Shown here piece after piece: positions 62,201 to 64,000 of a DNA stretch of 64,000 nucleotides (within the stretch, counting starts at the first letter, position 1; each line of letters opens with the position of its first letter). The translations under genes and the position numbers were made by a program. Below the pieces are notes generated by a model, which saw only the letters and a list, made by a program, of their open reading frames with translations, made no database searches and was not told where the DNA came from. Source of the DNA: Burkholderiales bacterium (GTDB lineage Bacteria > Pseudomonadota > Gammaproteobacteria > Burkholderiales > Burkholderiaceae_B). The stretch lies in assembly GCA_021299735.1 (NCBI GenBank), contig JAJTEM010000002.1:1-64000 (forward strand), written 5' to 3'.

Positions 62201-63357
62201 GTGCAAGTGCAGAACAAACCCGTTTGTCTACCGTGGGTGACATGCAGTTACTCAACCTGAACAGCCGTGGCGGGTTGCTCACTGCGCAGGGGCGCATACT
62301 GTTGCTGGGTAATATCGAGCAAACGGGCGGTACTTTAAGCTTTACTGCTAATGGTATTTCCCAGCCTTTGTCTTCGGCCGATATAGCCTTGTTGTTGCCT
62401 CCAACCCTGGATGTGTTCTCCAGCAAAGAGGCAGCAAACCCGTTAACCGGTCTGGGCCGTATTACCCTGACCAGCCCCGTAATTCACCAACGTTCAGGTC
62501 AATTGCTGACCGCTGCGGGAGCGACCACTCAGTTTAATTCACCCGAGAACGGCTCAATTATTCTCACCCAGGTCAACCAGATCAATGGTCAAGTGGCTGT
62601 GTTGGCTGGGCAAAACTACAATCAGTCGTTTGCGTATGCAGTGGATCGCGGCGCAAGTCTTTTTGCCATTAACAACGATGTGCGTTTGAGCGTGGGTGGC
62701 CAAGGTGCCGAGGCAGACTTGATTGCAATTCGAGCACGCGGCCTGGCTACTCAGGGCAATGATGCTGTTATCCGCGCACGTATGCCATACAACGACCTTG
62801 GAGTAGGTACGGCACGTTCCTACGCGGGTTTGACCCTTTCAATTCCCTTGGGTGGACCGAATGGTCAGGCTGCTGGTTTGTCCTCTTTTGGTGAATCGTC
62901 GGGCTCAGGCCAATCGCCAGTTGCTGGTGCAATCCGGGTGGAGGTTGGTGATATCAGTCGTCCAGGTTTGGGTGGCTTCCTCACGGTGTTGCCTTTTGAG
63001 GGCAGCAATCTGTTACCAGGTCAAGTGGTTTATCTGGCAGGCCCGGAGCGAAAAGGAACCCAGGCATTCTTCTACGACGGTGCACGTACCCTTGGACGTA
63101 TTCCTGTGGTTTATAACGGCACGTTGCTGCTTTCACCCCAGGAAAATGCAGCGTTGACAACTGCCCAGGGGGCGGTGGTTCTGGCGCGCCAGGAGCAGAC
63201 CCGTTCTGTGGTTCGCACTGAAAACGTGGCGGGTAAAATCATCAACGGTGTTGTTGCAGAGGTTGGCCCTGGTCGCCCAGCCACTGAAGGTGCGGGTGGG
63301 GCCGGAAAACCAGCCTCTTGTGATGCCGATGACTCAGGCTTGAGTTGCGCACCCTGA
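56254..63357 (+). CDS. Giant TpsA exoprotein, filamentous haemagglutinin-like adhesin
   Basis: A 2367-residue secreted protein. Signal peptide about 1-32 (ending NVQTA). The N-terminal TPS secretion domain (about 33-270) has NRVNGGIRSDIFG, ANGRIFLINPSGIVFG (Asn115-Pro-Ser-Gly) and VNVNGLVAST, resembling HMW1-type rather than FhaB-type exoproteins. About 22 beta-helix repeats follow (about 310-2000), each with a core such as NDFQGxVxL and DxNxLxVxG. A different C-terminal region (about 2000-2340) follows. The mature chain has only two cysteines that I can see, Cys2356 and Cys2365, in CDADDSGLSC, 3 residues from the end. In HMW1 such a pair forms a disulfide loop that keeps the adhesin on its transporter. 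Confidence 0.92.
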   Translation: MISATCKSNSSFPLKPLAAAVLLVFSANVQTAPILDGSLGGNLNIDITVPGTTRITQTANQRDIINWREFSIGSGETVRFVQPDANSVIVNRVNGGIRSDIFGNLVANGRIFLINPSGIVFGANSQVNVNGLVASTLRVRPESLNDETIEFRAVSDSGSILNAGSITAKDIVLLAPSITNTGTLTASGTGAAINLIAARDVTVNTSGSDLVVQAVQGHDNALIEQLGQVMAEGGRIILLARASDDGAPSVINTSGVNRASQISISGDLVQLTGSLNVGNPQGAVQLTAGEVGQVLDGQSEALLVDGSLNIQSTDNINLNNAGNNFTGAVSLTAGGSVNIRDANNLQVSVSTGGAATLHAQNLTINGLSSEQLTANAGGSVQQTGALNVAGNTALTANQITLTNSNNNFDGAVRINSTAGTTIRANGELNISGATATLNVTAGQITQNAALSVSGESTLNASQVTLTNSGNDFVGNVALAVTGSANLNDANNLAVSGSVGAATLTAVNQIQFNELTAASLNVTGASVVQNGALNVQQGTTLNAASVQLDNTANNFGGHVVLNNVGTAVLADEGDLSLSGQVNNLTATAQNTRQSAQAGALTVNNTATFNGGNVELLQAGNEFGGEVVLNLDGQVQLGSSGGIVVSGRAASAVFEVASISQGDTATDALNISGQTRIRSNTVDLVNAANTFGSNVVLQNAGTVNLNGGNTLTVQGSADAVTLTGGNSGQIVFSGLETRTLNASAASIAQTSALNVNETTTLNARSIDLGGSSDNQFGGLVTLSSTESAAVTAQGTLTVTGNVASGNFQADSLVFNGLSASNNLVMTAGNITQSANTNQALRVQGETRINNSGAVTLNNTMNDFNGTVVLGTQGSVRLSDSNTLVLQGQAGSLHMTAQTITQNDSLLVAGATTLNAGTVTLNDQANDFQGQVNLLGNAVVSLHDANTLNVAGNAQQLQVNAGAVEINNALNVNNSLTLITDSATQAASGAAALTVGGSTSIERRNGSSNGVVRLNNLNNNFASPVTLNNQANVQLADRDTLILQGTAGSLSATATEINQLGSLTVTNQATLDANTVRLTNAANDFQGRVSLNVDGHAQVVDANGLRVAGNVNTANFQSGTMVIEGLSALGNVQFNAGSVTQTGALSVGGSSTLSGGSVTLQNAANTFADSVNLNLTGAAAITASGELEVTGSAASADLRANSLNISSLAAANIALQADQLNLNNFTAQGDLTLSGGNVVQQGALLVSGTTTLRASNVILQNEANNFQGNVVLESAGNVNLRDQQAIALQGSAGSLTVQAGTEINQSGALNISGPSNLTAPTINVNNTTNRFGGEVVINATQQATVNASGDLSVGGNAAILNATAQNELSLSNSVLGQLNATAQQIVQTGTVSVTGPTTLTAQSVNLLDNANDFNGPVALDVAGQASLADGNNLLIQGHAQTLNTQVVGTLTAGELEIANGNLAASEINLNQLQVSNAAELRAARVTQTQASQSGGTLTIRANEVDLTQAGNDFSGQIILQNVGTANIRDANELVLSGRVDNLAVTAQRISQQQGQANALNVQGRAQLRVANVDLQNAANNFNGVVDLQVSGAAQLRDVNNLTLQGDVGTLNVMAAQLSQVDSLTVRNSANIQATSVQLNNAANDFQGDVNLTVSGATRIADSNTLNVSGQLNGTAELSAESIGQTGALSVNSNLLLQAERVELGNQTNSLNGVVRIEGASQAALASTGTLRVEGENLATLNLQAQEASLGQLGELQQLNITANEVRQTAALNVKGDTNLRSGRVDLNDSGNDFAGQLAIQNPGSGIATVSLADRNDLTLQGENLALDARVQGDFSLKANNVDLGSTQVDGVSNIELTGALTQNRSINLNNASLNATAITLNNSGNRFNGNTRVQSNGAVALATRGDLNVNTMSSTGTLALNVGGNTNVSGTQVQFAASQFDGNLNVAANQVSQVGRLEVEGDAVFQAVGGVVDLQNAGNRFQRTVSASAEQTRLSTVGDMQLLNLNSRGGLLTAQGRILLLGNIEQTGGTLSFTANGISQPLSSADIALLLPPTLDVFSSKEAANPLTGLGRITLTSPVIHQRSGQLLTAAGATTQFNSPENGSIILTQVNQINGQVAVLAGQNYNQSFAYAVDRGASLFAINNDVRLSVGGQGAEADLIAIRARGLATQGNDAVIRARMPYNDLGVGTARSYAGLTLSIPLGGPNGQAAGLSSFGESSGSGQSPVAGAIRVEVGDISRPGLGGFLTVLPFEGSNLLPGQVVYLAGPERKGTQAFFYDGARTLGRIPVVYNGTLLLSPQENAALTTAQGAVVLARQEQTRSVVRTENVAGKIINGVVAEVGPGRPATEGAGGAGKPASCDADDSGLSCAP
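57200..62230 (+). repeat. About 22 divergent tandem repeats in tpsA
   Basis: The coding region repeats a unit of about 60-80 codons whose centre reads N-x-F-x-G-x-V-x-L, for example GNDFVGNVAL, NNFGGHVVL, NDFQGQVNL, NNFQGNVVL and NRFGGEVVI, then D-x-N-x-L-x-V-x-G. I count 22 such centres, including a few degenerate ones. The copies have diverged at DNA level, so the array is old. It should form a long right-handed beta-helix fibre. Confidence 0.8.
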
Positions 63358-63449
63358 TTAATCTGGATTAGGGACTTCCTGTGTAGCCACAACAGGGAGT
63401 CTGCCGCATACTTCGGGTTGATTTTTTTAATTCGAATTGGAGTGAGTTC

Positions 63450-63857
63450 ATGAAAACCAAAGCTGTCTTGTCTGTTGATGATGTGCAGGCCATTTTGACT
63501 GCTGCCCGCGCGGAGGCCGAGGCCAACAAATGGGCGGTTACCATTGCCGTGGCTGATGATGGTGGCCATTTGTTGGGCATGTTACGTTTGGATGGCGCAC
63601 CACCCATGAGCGCGCACATTGGTCCATCCAAAGCAAAGTCTGCTGCCATGGCTCGCAAAGACACCAAAATTCTTGAAGACGTAATCAACAACGGACGCAC
63701 CGCTTTTGTAACCGCTCCCTATGTGGATGGTCTTCTTGAAGGTGGCGTTACCATCGTGGTTGATGGCCAAGTGGTTGGTGCCGTTGGTGTGTCTGGCGTT
63801 AAATCGGATCAGGATGCGCAGGTTGCACGTGCTGGCGTTGCTGCACTGAAACCGTGA
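63450..63857 (+). CDS. GlcG/HbpS family heme-binding protein
   Basis: A 135-residue protein of the GlcG/HbpS (PduO C-terminal-like) family, members of which bind heme or corrinoid or act as redox chaperones. The run VTIAVADDGGHLLGMLRLDGA, with SKAKSAAMARKDT and the GGVTIVVDGQVVGAVGVSG segment, is characteristic. No signal peptide is visible, so it should be cytoplasmic. SD TTGGAGTGAG precedes the ATG by 4 bases. It stands alone behind tpsA and is followed by a terminator. Confidence 0.88.
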   Translation: MKTKAVLSVDDVQAILTAARAEAEANKWAVTIAVADDGGHLLGMLRLDGAPPMSAHIGPSKAKSAAMARKDTKILEDVINNGRTAFVTAPYVDGLLEGGVTIVVDGQVVGAVGVSGVKSDQDAQVARAGVAALKP

Positions 63858-63895
63858 TTGTTGTGGTCTGACCGAACCCTATTTGAATACTAAGT

Positions 63896-63921
63896 CCCGG
63901 CATTCATGTCGGGGTTTTTTT
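63896..63921 (+). terminator. Intrinsic terminator after the GlcG-like gene
   Basis: CCCGGCAT (63896-63903) pairs with ATGTCGGG (63906-63913) with one G-T pair, and a T7 run follows. The remaining 80 bases of the window hold no start codon that I can assign. Confidence 0.88.
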
Positions 63922-64000
63922 ACGCCGGTGGGCTTGTTTAAAATAGCGGCGCTCTTATCGATTCTGGAGCACTCTACAAGTTCCCAACCTTATTCCGGCT

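Noticed and set aside
63922-64000. Start of another gene at the right edge
   Set aside because: A possible -10 (TAAAAT) is visible, but no start codon with a ribosome-binding site falls inside the window.

Overview
The window reads as chromosome of an aerobic to microaerobic betaproteobacterium of the order Burkholderiales. The evidence is the beta-type glutathione genes (gshA-gshB) running into a manX/ptsH/ptsI block, the metX-metW pair, a DUF1840 protein, the porin-glnK-amtB operon, a fused B12 mutase IcmF and an Fnr-controlled cbb3 oxidase cluster. A Limnobacter-like genus is my guess from gene order; no rRNA gene is present to confirm it. No tRNA, rRNA, CRISPR array, prophage or intact insertion sequence was recognised.

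Layout. 1-5.7 kb: end of an anti-sigma factor gene, a DUF4394 lipoprotein, a Crp-type regulator divergent from an Mpo1-like membrane protein, and a small AT-richer pair (M23 peptidase plus exported protein). 5.7-9 kb: MFS transporter, comM and ubiK. 9-11.9 kb: porin-glnK-amtB behind two NtrC-type sites and a sigma-54 promoter. 12.4-17.1 kb: gshA-gshB-manX-ptsH-ptsI. 17.2-22.6 kb: metX-metW, an orphan symporter small subunit and icmF. 22.6-23 kb: a gene-free stretch rich in inverted repeats. 23-34 kb: bicupin, ccoI-ccoS, ccoNOQP-ccoG-ccoH, fnr, hemN and a SafE-like protein, with three perfect FNR boxes. 34-38.7 kb: GNAT, lipB-lipA, a self-inhibited Fic protein, a DM13 protein and a solute-binding protein.

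38.8-54.5 kb holds part of a type VI secretion system in two divergent operons. The leftward operon is tssK-tssL-tssM-tagF-kinase. The rightward operon is OmpA-vgrG-DUF4123-two unknown genes-tagH-pppA. Sheath, tube, baseplate, ClpV and TssJ genes are not in the window, so the system is split. The two unknown genes behind a compact DUF4123 adaptor are the best candidates for an undescribed secreted module.

54.5-63.4 kb carries a two-partner secretion pair: a TpsB outer-membrane transporter and a 2367-residue TpsA exoprotein with about 22 beta-helix repeats. TpsA ends in a cysteine pair that recalls the surface anchor of HMW1-type adhesins. A GlcG/HbpS-like gene and a terminator close the window.

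Working together: Fnr controls respiration and anaerobic heme synthesis; NtrC/sigma-54 controls ammonium uptake and its PII sensor; the kinase, phosphatase and FHA protein are the probable post-translational switch of the T6SS; the TPS adhesin directly follows the T6SS phosphatase gene. Several intergenic stretches hold strong RNA-like secondary structure that the gene annotation does not explain.
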